This document shows positions 29,401-39,046 of a stretch of 64,000 nt of DNA, piece after piece. The notes below the pieces were generated by a model, which was given only the letters and a program-made list of their open reading frames with translations, searched no databases and was not told the DNA's origin. This DNA is from Victivallaceae bacterium. Lineage in GTDB: Bacteria; Chlamydiota; Chlamydiia; Chlamydiales; Chlamydiaceae. Each line of letters starts with the position of its first letter. Within the stretch, counting starts at the first letter, position 1. A program made the position numbers and the translations under genes. The DNA lies in the NCBI GenBank assembly GCA_036659455.1, contig JAVXCN010000001.1, positions 121,430 to 185,429 on the forward strand, in the 5' to 3' direction.

Positions 29401-32087
29401 GCTGCATAAAGAGGGGTTATTTTAGATAGTTTTAATCGTAACGTTCTGAGATTCATGGCATCCGAAGGAAAAACGGGGTTCGAAAGTCCTCGGATTTTAC
29501 ATGACATATTTCCGTTTAAAGTAATATCGGTAACGAGAGGTGATTTATCAAAAGAAACGGAAATATATTGTTCCAATATTTCTTTACAGGTTTTTAAATT
29601 CACGACATCTTCTTCCGTCTTCGGATCCGGTAATCCTTCGAGGGTGCTTTGCTCGTCAAATATCAGATCCCCTTTTAACTCGGTCATCGAATCGGCTAAT
29701 ATCGGGACCAACGATTCCGAAGTTTTTTTGACGTCAAGGTATCTTACGGCATCATTAGGGTTAACGGGCTCTTTTAAATCGGCAATTTCTAAAACGGAAA
29801 GATTTTTCGTCAATTCGGAACTAATGATATTAGGAGAAGTTTTGATGAACTTATCTATAATATCGACGGTCGAAGCCAGATTAACCGCATCCGAAGCTCT
29901 CATCGGATTTGTCGATGTTTTAACGGTATGAGAAGAATCGAAGTTTAAATCGATTTTGATCCGTTCGGATTGTTTGCCCGATAAATCGATCCCGGTTTTT
30001 AAAAATTTCGACATGAATTTTTTGTTGAACGGTTGTTTTTCATCCGTAGGTTCGGAAATCATGAAAATCCGTCCGTTTTCGAAAACGATGTCTCCTTCAG
30101 CTAAAGTGTTTTCTCCTTTTAACGGTATTAAGGACTGTGTATGCCTTAAAACATCCGATAATATAACAAGATCATAATCCTCTACGGATGACTTTAAGTT
30201 AACGATACGATGTCCGTTCATAACCAAATCCGAAATATTTGTGTCTTCGCTATTTTTAACGAAGGAGGAAGCAAAATCATTAATGCGATCGTTCAATGTT
30301 TTTAAAGATACGATCTCCGTATTTTCAACGGCATCTCCGATTCCTTTGATTCCGTATCCTTCGGAAAACATTAAATCGTTTAAGAAACGAGTCGGGGAAT
30401 TCCCCCGGATAGGGATCATGTCTTTGGTAAAACTGTTGAGAGTATTTAGGGTTAATGCGTCTTTGGGAGCAGTCGGATCGGAAAGTCCGCTTAATCCGAG
30501 ATTACCTTCAAAAATGAAATCTTCATTGAAAAATTCGGTTTTCACGGCTTCTTTGATAGGGATACAATCTTTAAAAGATTGTTTTAAGTAAGCCACGTTA
30601 ATAGCGTCATCGTCGTTTTGGGGATTCGGAATCCTTGTTATTTTTTTATCGTTCAGTATGATGTCTCCATTGACGGTTCCCCCGGTTAAAGGTATGAAAC
30701 CCTCTTTATGAACGGATGCCAATCTTTCGGAAGTCTCTAAATTAACTCCTTCCGTATTTTCAACGGCATCAGCTAGGTTTATAACGGAAAATGAAGAACC
30801 TTGAATATTTCCTTCCATCGGAAGATTATTTTTATGTCCTAGAAATCGAGTAAGATAGGTTTTAATTGTCTTGTTTAAAAAACCGAGAGTGATTGCATCC
30901 GTTTTTTCTTGAGGTTCTCCCAATCGAGAAATACGATGTGTTTTCATATTAAGAGAGTTTTCCAAAACCGTATTTTCGTTAGATAAGTAATCTTGTTGTT
31001 TCACCTTTATCGTTTCTTTGACTTCTCCGTAATTTATTGCTTCGGATTCTAAAGAAGAAGGTTTGATATTCTTGATTTTCTTATTGTTGAAAATAAGATC
31101 TCCGGTTACGGGATTGAAAACTCCGTTACCTTCCGTAGAAATATAAGGAATCAGAATCTTTTTGAGAGTATTTACCGTGAGTAAATCATTATCGTTTATA
31201 GGATCTTTAAGATTAATGATTGAATTATTCCCCATGTCTATTTTTCCGGTAATGATTCCTCCTTTTTTGTGTATCATAAGGTCTTTGTCGTCCGAGTTTC
31301 GAATGAGCTCCGAAGTTTCTCTCATACTAAGAGCGTCGGAAGGCACTTGACTGTCCGGAATGTTCTTAATGACGGAGTGTTTATCTAAATATAGATCACC
31401 GATAAACATTTTTGTATTATCAGACTGTTTCGGATAGTTTGCCGACATTTTTTCAAAGTATCGGCGATTGACTCCGTCATAATCTTCGGAAGGATCTTCG
31501 AGGGAAAGAACGGAGTGGTTTTCGAGACTTAAATGCTCTCGCATGAGAGGTGCATTTTTTGAAATGAAATGCGCAGATATTTCCGTTAATTTATTTTTTA
31601 AATCTTTTACCGTAACGAGATCTCCGTTTTCCAAAGGAGGAGAAGTATTTTTAATCGTGGCCTTACCGTCGAAAATGAGATTACCGAAAACGGTTTCAAT
31701 CTCTCCCGCGTTTAAAGATAGGTAACCGTCTATTGTCTCGTTTAATTGAGATAAAATAATCGGCTCGGAATGTGTGTCGGCTGTTTTATAAGAAAACAAC
31801 GGGTGACTGTTCATGGATAGTCCGGGAATCATCGTTGTTTCATTATTTTTTAAATAAAAACTTTTTCGTTCATTAAGTTTTTTGTTGAATTCCTTCAATG
31901 AAATCGCATCTTCGTCATTTACCGGAGAACCTATATCAGTGATCGTAGACAAACCGTTAAAGACTATATTTCCCGTGACGTTAATACCTTCCGGAGTTCC
32001 TCCGAATGAGAGATAAAGAGGCACGTCTTCGAAACCGGTCCCGGATAACGGATTCGTTTTTTTTCGAATGTTTGTTTTTTCTTTCAT
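26409..32087 (-). CDS. 36-repeat tail-fibre-like protein with C-terminal head, member B
   Basis: The protein has 1,892 residues. AAGGT sits before ATG 32087. The hand partition gives 36 repeats from NIVFNGLSTITDIG to the last unit near residue 1,750. A head of ~140 residues follows (RLFLKTSGFYMFTSSI; terminal DNGWSLVRLSEAYVSDK). It is the middle gene of the leftward trio, 22-40 bp from its neighbours. Repeat spacing and subtype order match members A and C although residue identity is modest. Confidence 0.85.
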   Translation of the reverse strand: MKEKTNIRKKTNPLSGTGFEDVPLYLSFGGTPEGINVTGNIVFNGLSTITDIGSPVNDEDAISLKEFNKKLNERKSFYLKNNETTMIPGLSMNSHPLFSYKTADTHSEPIILSQLNETIDGYLSLNAGEIETVFGNLIFDGKATIKNTSPPLENGDLVTVKDLKNKLTEISAHFISKNAPLMREHLSLENHSVLSLEDPSEDYDGVNRRYFEKMSANYPKQSDNTKMFIGDLYLDKHSVIKNIPDSQVPSDALSMRETSELIRNSDDKDLMIHKKGGIITGKIDMGNNSIINLKDPINDNDLLTVNTLKKILIPYISTEGNGVFNPVTGDLIFNNKKIKNIKPSSLESEAINYGEVKETIKVKQQDYLSNENTVLENSLNMKTHRISRLGEPQEKTDAITLGFLNKTIKTYLTRFLGHKNNLPMEGNIQGSSFSVINLADAVENTEGVNLETSERLASVHKEGFIPLTGGTVNGDIILNDKKITRIPNPQNDDDAINVAYLKQSFKDCIPIKEAVKTEFFNEDFIFEGNLGLSGLSDPTAPKDALTLNTLNSFTKDMIPIRGNSPTRFLNDLMFSEGYGIKGIGDAVENTEIVSLKTLNDRINDFASSFVKNSEDTNISDLVMNGHRIVNLKSSVEDYDLVILSDVLRHTQSLIPLKGENTLAEGDIVFENGRIFMISEPTDEKQPFNKKFMSKFLKTGIDLSGKQSERIKIDLNFDSSHTVKTSTNPMRASDAVNLASTVDIIDKFIKTSPNIISSELTKNLSVLEIADLKEPVNPNDAVRYLDVKKTSESLVPILADSMTELKGDLIFDEQSTLEGLPDPKTEEDVVNLKTCKEILEQYISVSFDKSPLVTDITLNGNMSCKIRGLSNPVFPSDAMNLRTLRLKLSKITPLYAAKNRSNAMRGDLNLEGKKITGIPICKENSDAVNLEFMENYFSSFVPYSSDKEFFCDLNFKNLYTLTDLKEASEKSDVLSLRDLEKITSRYVSYVKNEQSIKMEGNIVCTPKAIINGLSFAESISAPVPLNQLKAIFSTNTFIQTSGGKTEGDLNFGDHGIEGLGRSTLPNSSVTLSELNRKLNDYLSYSGTATGKPLTVNLIFNEFSKIRNIPQAVEDTDLCNLKNLYIETEAIKTRYIVEKDIVCEGDLNMNGKKIQGISDPLDNTDGVNLKTLNTFINDFAAKQSPLPVTLSGPLYLGSSSRIFINKSPINENDAVNTEHAESLINLKKAEIILKNIPSSPEKALHIKGIVTDVGDPVENYDAVNLSSGERIVKEKTDNLIDNNGGIVSGNLIVQGELSGIADPEHDYDAVNLRTLQKAIEALKILLLKNFGGILNGNLQANSFINMGEGVEDTDAIDFPSAFEKTKEIYGNLLSLVAPEINTDLRIANHKITRLAPSEDHFDAVNFGEMLYALETRLPLENRTKEHTIESVWNLNNHTIKGHGDPVTPLEGMNLKILKSSLDTATESLLSSAGTVIGNIDAQGYIFKNMSEAVENKDSVSLKKLRKILSEYIDIRSGIDVLLSSDISAHNHSISLQSEAQEEDDTLTLKDLKLQIEHLNAMIVPKNGSLPMQGNLTIGNLSNLREPTEGSEPVTLTYLNKITEEIKTGFITEDKEDNYSFKNSWQANGNEITNVGFNASNSAGVNLTTLNNIIQDYLSESGGLFSGSLEIQGKVTDLPAPENDDDAANLECLKKETEKTLATLIVADSPLILDTDLTPSAKCRFKDVGYPERYGDATTVEFWKKITDKPFLLKNSETSDTTFRVQKQSYLPWKSSTSNSMYSIGGTFQERLFLKTSGFYMFTSSITVADIKFGMSLDTCLSLELILKNSSVNKILQTVYLSPDSSVCMSSSFKIDIQDPEDPYFLKIKIPLYDCDVYDNGWSLVRLSEAYVSDK

Positions 32088-32128
32088 AACACCTTAATTT
32101 TATTATTAAATTTTAATCCTGTATGACC

Positions 32129-35100
32129 TTAACGTTTAACTTCGCACATCCTAACGATGCTCCACTTCAAAGATGTATAAGAACAGGAATTTGCGTGAGC
32201 ATTTTTCAGTTTGAAGACTTTTGAAGAGTTCGGACTTATTGAAATGACTGCTTGCAAAGTCACTACGTGATTGTCACGGCAAGAAAATGAAGACAATACG
32301 GATAAATTTTGTTGTTCGAAGCTTATTAATTCCGTAACGGTATCTCCCGTCGTAATGCGAGCCGATACGTTAATGAGATAAATTCCCGGGAATAACGGTT
32401 GTAGGGATGTTCCGTCTTCCGAAATCGTAAAAAATCTATCGGCAGGGGAGTTTTGAGCTTTTTTCGACCATACGATATGGTTTCCCGATTCCCAAACGGA
32501 AGTATTTTCGTCTTCGCCGAATAATACCGGTATTTGCGTTAGGGCTTCTATCGATTCCGAAAAGGGAACTAAAGAATCGACTATTCCGGAAGAAGAGACG
32601 TTTGTTATTCGCCGATTATTCATTCGAATATCACCGGCAAGAATCTCTCCTATGTTCTCGTTTCGAGAAACTTTGGACATTTTGACGTAATTCTCAAGTA
32701 ATGATTTGAGATTTTTTAATGAAAGGACCGAATAATCCGATTTGACAAGAGAAGAACGTAATCTATATCCGTTATCGAATGATAAATTTCCTTTTTTTAT
32801 TGTTGTAGTTGTAGTCGTATTACGGATATATTTTTCGGTTTCTTTATTTAAAGTCCCCATATTTAGGGCATCGTCGTCTTGTTGAGGATCCGCTAAGTCA
32901 ATTATGGCATATCCTCCCATATCGACGTCATGATCGAAAGACGTAACGTTTTCCGAAATATAAAAATCGTTCAGAAGTTCCTTCTCTTCGTTCAGCATAG
33001 CTAAATTCAAAAGTTCCGAATCTTCTTCCGGTTTTCCGAGATTGAAGATCCGATGCCCGGAAGCATTCAGAAAATTTATGGAATCTCCGATTCTTGATAT
33101 TCCTTTTTTTGACGATTCATTTAAATATAAACGAGCGAATTTTAAGTTAACTGCATCTCCGTCATTTTCGGGATTACGAATTTGTTTTAATCGACCTTCA
33201 ATATTGAATGTAAGGTCGGTCGATAATTCAATCATCATTCCGTCGTTTTTAACATAGTCTTTGAGATAGGTATTTACGGCGTCTAAGTTCAAACCGTCAT
33301 CGATTTTAACGGGATTCGATAAATTGGAAATAATTGTTTGTCCCATGTCTACATCGGCTTTTATAACGGGAGAGTTTTTCGATAGATATTTTGTGCACTC
33401 TTTTTCTATGTATTTGAGAGCTTGACCTGATTTTACGGCATCTCCATCATCGACGGCATCCGAAAAACCGATCAGTCTCGAATTATCGTCCAAAGATATA
33501 TCTCCTTTGAAGACATGAACGGCCCAATTGGAAAAACCGACTTTTGAATAAACGGTTTCTCTTAAAATGTTTAAATTTACGGCATCTCCGTCATCAACGG
33601 CATTTCCGAGACCCATTATTCGGTTCATACCCAAGTCCAGTGTAGATTCAAGAACATCTTCTTGAGGATTGAATAATTCGTTCTTAGAATCCGTGATTTT
33701 TTTAATCAAAGTTCTTTTATTGACGATGTCGTTAGGTAAAGCCGGATCTTCGATATTTCGAATAGGATGTCTCTGTAAATCCATAGTGCATTGAATGATA
33801 TTGTCGATGTTTGCAAGAATTTTGGATGCTTTTTTTTCATTAATCAATTCGGATAAGCTTCGTAAATTCAATATATGATTCTCGGATGAGGTTGTGATAT
33901 CGGATAGCTTATGTCCCCGGAAATCAATCTGTCCCGTGATAACGTTATCATTGTTCGAAACCATTAAATTCTCGGATTTATAATTATCCGTCAGTTCGAT
34001 AAAGGATAAAAGATTGATGACGTGATCTTCAGTGTTCGGATTACTTATATTTCTCATTCTATGACCGCTTAAACTTAAATTGCCCAAAACGACGGGATTT
34101 AATCGGGAAACCGTTGATGAACTTTCTTGGATAATCATCATTCTGGTTGTTTTGAGATTGATTATCTCGTTGTCTTCAACGGCATCTCCTAAAGACGTTA
34201 TCGTATATTTATTGTCAAAAGTCATATTTCCTTGAAAAGGATGAGATTCGTCATTGCCTTTCAATGACAGATATTGCTCTCCGAATGTTTTGAGATCTCC
34301 GTAGTTGATTGCCGATGAATCGTTCGTTAAATCGACTGCTATCAGATTTTTTGATTTCCCCTTCGAAATTGTAATGGATGATAGAAATTTGGGAGCTTCC
34401 TTTAAGATCCAATGTTTTGTTAAGGAAGAAAGAATCCTTTTTAGACTTCTTAAGTTTACGCCATCTCCGGGAAGTACCGGATCTCCTATATTTTTAATTC
34501 CGGCCCTGTCATCGAACGTCAAATGCGAAGAAATAGGTTTCGAAGCAATCTTATTTAAAAGTAACAGATCCGAACACCTTTCATTCATACTGCTTAATCT
34601 CAATGCTTCATTAAATTCCGTCGGTTTCGGAAGATTTAAGAAAGAAAACCCATTCATGTTTAACGAATAATCGATTATTCCTCCGGATAACGGAATGCAG
34701 GCTTCCGTTTTTTTGAGATCTTCAAAAGCTTTTCCGACAAAACCTAAAGTAAGAATATCTCCGTCGTTAATGGGATCTTTTAGTCCATCCAATATCCCGG
34801 ACCCATTTAACGTTATATTGCTTGTAAAAGGCTTGTTCATCGTCGTTCCCGATAAGGATAATCGTTCCTCGAACAGTTTCTCGGTTTGTTCCAAATTGAC
34901 GACTTCGGTATTGACGGTTGCATTCCTTATTCCCGATACCGTATTCGTATGATTAAACGATAAATCTTGGGAAATAAGATTTTCGGTGACTCCGGCAGTC
35001 TTCAGAAAAGTTTTTTCGCAATGATTTTTTAATGTCTGCAAAGACAGTGCTTCCGTATCTTCGGCCAAGGAAATATTGTTTCTAAAAGCCATGCCGTAAA

Positions 35101-37846
35101 CACGTTTTCCCTGCATGTGCAGCTCGTTGTTAATGCTTCCTCCGGTCAGAGGAAGAAAGAGACCTGAATAATCGGATATGATTTTGTCGGTCTCCTCAAG
35201 ATTGATAAGATCGTAATCGGATGCATGCTTTCCTAAATTCGTAATGGTCGTTGTTTCATTGAATACCAGATCTCCTTCTAAAATGATTTCGGAAGAACTT
35301 TTTTTTAATATATTGTCCTTTAGGGCTTCCGAAAGACTTTTTAAATTAACGGCATCTTTTGCTCTTTGTCCTAATGAAGAAAATGATACCGTATGAATAT
35401 TGTCGAATTTTAAACGACCGCTAATAGGATTTTCCGCTGTCGTTCCGGAAACCGAAAGATATTCGTTTCCTAGAAGTTTTAAGGTTTTTAAATTAACGCC
35501 GTCAAAGTTATTAACCGGATCGGACAGATTGATTATCCTATGATCCGACATATTAACGCGTTCGAGAGGGGTATTTTGAAAAGTGTTTGTCAGATAATCG
35601 TTTAAAAACTTCAAATTGATGGCGTCTCCTTCATGTTTCGGTTCAGGTAGACCTGTTGTTGTATTTGAACCTTTAATGACGATATCCGAACCTATAACAA
35701 CTCGATTTTCGGAATTTTCGTTTTTTATTAGGAAAAAGGATAATTTTTTCAGGTTTTCCATTGTCGCCAAATCCGACTCTTCCGAAGCTTGCATCAAATT
35801 TTTAATAAAATAACCTTCTTTAAAACTAAACTTTCCTTTTACGGGATTTTTAAGAGTTCCTTTTATGGAAACATACTTTGTTAACTCTTCATTAAAGTAT
35901 TTAAGATTAATCGCGTCAGTTTCCGAAGCCGGGTTGTTCATAAAGCGTATGTTTTGCAAATCGACATCTAAATCGGATTTTAATGCTCCGCCTTTTATAG
36001 GTAATTTTCCGATAAAAGTTTCCGATAGGATTTGGTTTAAACTTTTTAAATTAACGGCATCTTGATCGAAAACAGGCGATAAATTGGTTTTGATCTTATG
36101 AATACCGTCGAAGACAAGATTTATTGTAAGAGGAGATTTACCCGGAATGACAACGTTTGCAAAAATTTCATGGAACGTTTCCAAGTGGGTAATGTCGTTA
36201 TCTTCTTGGGGACTTCTAAATCCGGTAACGGTATGATTACTGTCGAAAATCAAAGAACCCGAAAAAATTTTTTTTTTCGGAAATTCCATATTCAGTCGTT
36301 CTTTAACGAATTTTAAATTAACGATATCGTTATCACCGGAAGGCTCTCCCAGATTAACTATTTTATTATTATTTAGGTCTAAAGCCCCTTCAAAGACTCC
36401 TCCTTGTTTGTTTAGTAGTTTTTTTGATTCCTGAAGCAGAAGTTTTTTTAGTGTTCGTATGTTAATCAAACCTTTTTCGTTAATGGGATCTCTAAGATTA
36501 ATGATTTTATGATCATTAAGATTCATATTGCCTTTCAGAGAAAAACCGTTGACGGTTACATAGAGTTTTTTTTCCTCATCAAGGAGAACGTTCAATCGTT
36601 CGACGGAAATCATATCTTCCTGTTCTTGAGAATTTGAAGGAAGATTCGAACATATTTTCTCGTTCAAATCGAAATCGCCTTCGGATACGGATCGATCTCT
36701 TCTAATGCAAAAATCATTGAAGTAATCCGAACACATTTTGTTAAAAACTTTACGAGATACAATCTCGGATTGATCTTTGGCGTCCCTGAAATTTTTTATC
36801 GTTGAAAAATGATTAAAGACTAGGGAAGAATTCAAAACGGAATTTTTTTTCGTTCCGGTTAAAGGAACGAGAAAAGGCAGTTCATCTATAATTTGCTGCA
36901 AGATAACTCCATCTCCATCGGTAACTCCTTTTCCGACATTAACTATTCCTTGGTTGTTCATATCAAGAATTTTATGGAAAATTCCTCCTGTTTTTAAAAG
37001 AAATTCCTCTTTTCTTTTTTGGAGAGATTCATTGACAAATCGACGATTGATGGCATCGGAGTTCGTTATCGGATCTTTTAATCCCGTTAAGCGTCTTCCT
37101 TGTTTTAAAATTCTGTTGCCTTCGATAGGTGAGTTTTTATTGTTTCCGGAATAGGAAATATAATCGATAAATAAACTACGTACGGTTCTAAGATTGACAG
37201 CATCCTCGTCTTTTTCAGGATCCGCCAAATCTATGATTTTATGATTATTCATCTCGATATTCGTATTTAACTTTTTATCGGAAAGAGATAAGTAAAGGCC
37301 CTTTTTTCCCTCGAGCAATTCATTAAGCACTTTCAAATTGATCGGATCATCGGATTCTAAGGCAGCCGCTATATTTTTTATCGTGTAATTTCCGTTGAAA
37401 TTTAATGAAGAAGAGATTGGGTTCGAAGAGGAATTTCCGGAAGAAGCAATAAGAACGGTATTGAGGTGATTCAGTTGTGATAAAGTAACGGCATCGAAAT
37501 TTTCAATTCCTTCACCGACTCCGAATATTTTACCTGATATTAGAGATAAGGGACCTTCCGTTTCGGCGGATTCCTTAAATATAAATTTCCCTTCCAGATC
37601 ATCATCTATGGCGTTTTTGACTTGTTTGAAATTAACAATTTCATTATCTGCTTTTGCTTCCGATATCCCCGTGATTTTATGTGTGCCGTCGAAAACTAGA
37701 TTTCCTGAAACGGGATATTCCGGTAATGTTCCTCTAAGAGAAATGTAAGTTTCTATGTTTTTTTCGAGTTGTCGGAGTTCGGCTCGAAGATATCTTTTCT
37801 CTGTCGTAGTGTCTCCTTTTTTGTTTTTTTTTGTGTTTTTGATCAT
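32129..37846 (-). CDS. 36-repeat tail-fibre-like protein with C-terminal head, member C
   Basis: I chose ATG 37846 (MIKNTKKNKKGD), which has AGGA six bases upstream. The longer frame from ATG 37891 has no ribosome-binding site. From 37846 the protein has about 1,905 residues, close to its partners. About 36 repeats run from NLVFDGTHKITGIS, followed by a head of ~140 residues (LQPLFPGIYLINVSAR; terminal TSLKWSIVRMCEVKR). It is the first gene of the leftward 36-repeat operon, divergent from the RluA-type gene across an AT-rich gap. Confidence 0.85.
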   Translation of the reverse strand: MIKNTKKNKKGDTTTEKRYLRAELRQLEKNIETYISLRGTLPEYPVSGNLVFDGTHKITGISEAKADNEIVNFKQVKNAIDDDLEGKFIFKESAETEGPLSLISGKIFGVGEGIENFDAVTLSQLNHLNTVLIASSGNSSSNPISSSLNFNGNYTIKNIAAALESDDPINLKVLNELLEGKKGLYLSLSDKKLNTNIEMNNHKIIDLADPEKDEDAVNLRTVRSLFIDYISYSGNNKNSPIEGNRILKQGRRLTGLKDPITNSDAINRRFVNESLQKRKEEFLLKTGGIFHKILDMNNQGIVNVGKGVTDGDGVILQQIIDELPFLVPLTGTKKNSVLNSSLVFNHFSTIKNFRDAKDQSEIVSRKVFNKMCSDYFNDFCIRRDRSVSEGDFDLNEKICSNLPSNSQEQEDMISVERLNVLLDEEKKLYVTVNGFSLKGNMNLNDHKIINLRDPINEKGLINIRTLKKLLLQESKKLLNKQGGVFEGALDLNNNKIVNLGEPSGDNDIVNLKFVKERLNMEFPKKKIFSGSLIFDSNHTVTGFRSPQEDNDITHLETFHEIFANVVIPGKSPLTINLVFDGIHKIKTNLSPVFDQDAVNLKSLNQILSETFIGKLPIKGGALKSDLDVDLQNIRFMNNPASETDAINLKYFNEELTKYVSIKGTLKNPVKGKFSFKEGYFIKNLMQASEESDLATMENLKKLSFFLIKNENSENRVVIGSDIVIKGSNTTTGLPEPKHEGDAINLKFLNDYLTNTFQNTPLERVNMSDHRIINLSDPVNNFDGVNLKTLKLLGNEYLSVSGTTAENPISGRLKFDNIHTVSFSSLGQRAKDAVNLKSLSEALKDNILKKSSSEIILEGDLVFNETTTITNLGKHASDYDLINLEETDKIISDYSGLFLPLTGGSINNELHMQGKRVYGMAFRNNISLAEDTEALSLQTLKNHCEKTFLKTAGVTENLISQDLSFNHTNTVSGIRNATVNTEVVNLEQTEKLFEERLSLSGTTMNKPFTSNITLNGSGILDGLKDPINDGDILTLGFVGKAFEDLKKTEACIPLSGGIIDYSLNMNGFSFLNLPKPTEFNEALRLSSMNERCSDLLLLNKIASKPISSHLTFDDRAGIKNIGDPVLPGDGVNLRSLKRILSSLTKHWILKEAPKFLSSITISKGKSKNLIAVDLTNDSSAINYGDLKTFGEQYLSLKGNDESHPFQGNMTFDNKYTITSLGDAVEDNEIINLKTTRMMIIQESSSTVSRLNPVVLGNLSLSGHRMRNISNPNTEDHVINLLSFIELTDNYKSENLMVSNNDNVITGQIDFRGHKLSDITTSSENHILNLRSLSELINEKKASKILANIDNIIQCTMDLQRHPIRNIEDPALPNDIVNKRTLIKKITDSKNELFNPQEDVLESTLDLGMNRIMGLGNAVDDGDAVNLNILRETVYSKVGFSNWAVHVFKGDISLDDNSRLIGFSDAVDDGDAVKSGQALKYIEKECTKYLSKNSPVIKADVDMGQTIISNLSNPVKIDDGLNLDAVNTYLKDYVKNDGMMIELSTDLTFNIEGRLKQIRNPENDGDAVNLKFARLYLNESSKKGISRIGDSINFLNASGHRIFNLGKPEEDSELLNLAMLNEEKELLNDFYISENVTSFDHDVDMGGYAIIDLADPQQDDDALNMGTLNKETEKYIRNTTTTTTIKKGNLSFDNGYRLRSSLVKSDYSVLSLKNLKSLLENYVKMSKVSRNENIGEILAGDIRMNNRRITNVSSSGIVDSLVPFSESIEALTQIPVLFGEDENTSVWESGNHIVWSKKAQNSPADRFFTISEDGTSLQPLFPGIYLINVSARITTGDTVTELISFEQQNLSVLSSFSCRDNHVVTLQAVISISPNSSKVFKLKNAHANSCSYTSLKWSIVRMCEVKR

Positions 37847-37891
37847 ATGGATTCCTATGGTTAACCGATTTTCGTTTCCGAAATCGGTCAT

Positions 37892-38078
37892 TTAAAATAA
37901 AATTCAATCGTTTTTTCTTTAAAATTTAGATTAAACTTTTGAATTCATTTTCAAATAAAATCAAAATTAATTTTTAATAATCATTTATTTAAAAAATGTT
38001 TTTTTTAAAATGATTTTTAAAAAAATATTCAAATCAAATGAGTTTTCATTTAAATTACTTATTTTTTAGGTTTTTTTT
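37892..38078. promoter_or_regulatory. Divergent AT-rich intergenic region
   Basis: This stretch is nearly all A and T between the first 36-repeat fibre gene and the RluA-type gene. Both promoters presumably lie here, but I cannot assign individual boxes. Confidence 0.4.
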
Positions 38079-38921
38079 ATGGAAACGACTCCGACTTTGC
38101 TTGCGCTTCTACAGACGCACTATCCTGACTCTTCCATATCGTCTCTTCGATCTTGGATTAAATTGGGTAGGGTTCTCGTAAACGGAGAAGTGATTAAAAA
38201 ACCGGGAGATCATTGTTCTTCGGATGCTTCAATCGAACTTCTATCACAAACCGCAACTCAGCACAGAAAGTTTGCGGGTATGCGTATTCTTTATGAAGAC
38301 AACCGATTGGTGGCTATAGATAAACCTGCAGGTATGCTAAGTGTCCCCGCAGCCGGTAAAGAAAGTCATGCTCTGGGATTTTTAAAACGTTATCTCAATA
38401 CGCCTCATCTTTATCCGGTGCACCGGATAGACAAAGGTACCTCAGGAATAATGATTTTCGCTAAAGGTATCGATTCGGAGAGAAAATTCGATACCGTTTT
38501 CGAGCAACATGACATAGTCAGAGAATATATTGCCGTTACTGAAGGGAACGTTGAAAAAGACGAGGGGACTTTTTCCTGTTATATTAAGGAGCAATCTTTA
38601 TATAAGATGTCATTGACTCGGTATCCGAAAGACGGCAAACTGGCCGTTTCCCACTATAAAACGGTCAAACGCTCCGATAATTTTTCCTACTTACTATTCT
38701 CTCTTGAAACAGGCAGAAAACATCAAATTAGAGTACATTGCCAAGCCATGGGGCACCCGATTATAGGTGATCGTCTTTATGGAGCATACGGTAGCCCTAT
38801 GAAAAGAATTGCTTTACATGCTTTGCGCCTGTCGTTCACTCATCCTTTTACTCATAAGATTCTGGATTTGTATTCTTCGATTCCGGCTGCTTTCAAAAAA
38901 TTGGGATTTCCTGATTTATAA
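38079..38921 (+). CDS. RluA-family RNA pseudouridine synthase
   Basis: The protein has 280 residues. An S4-type RNA-binding region (SSLRSWIKLGRVLVNG, residues 21-36) precedes the catalytic domain. The catalytic Asp is D118 in HRIDKGTSG (115-123), and RKHQIRVHCQAMGHPIIGD is the usual C-terminal signature. It converts specific uridines in rRNA or tRNA to pseudouridine; the exact site cannot be told from sequence. TAGG lies a little far upstream of the ATG. Confidence 0.92.
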   Translation: METTPTLLALLQTHYPDSSISSLRSWIKLGRVLVNGEVIKKPGDHCSSDASIELLSQTATQHRKFAGMRILYEDNRLVAIDKPAGMLSVPAAGKESHALGFLKRYLNTPHLYPVHRIDKGTSGIMIFAKGIDSERKFDTVFEQHDIVREYIAVTEGNVEKDEGTFSCYIKEQSLYKMSLTRYPKDGKLAVSHYKTVKRSDNFSYLLFSLETGRKHQIRVHCQAMGHPIIGDRLYGAYGSPMKRIALHALRLSFTHPFTHKILDLYSSIPAAFKKLGFPDL

Positions 38922-39046
38922 TCAACAATAATGAACTTCTATTAAGTTATTTTAACTTTTTAACAAATCAATTTAACAAATCAATTATTTTTATTTAAGA
39001 TAAATGTTATAATTTAAGTTATAATAAATTATTTTAAATATTTTTT

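Noticed and set aside
7782..37891. Reading the fibre locus as a prophage
   Set aside because: Only fibre-like genes are present; no capsid, terminase, portal, tape-measure, lysis or integrase gene lies within or beside it.
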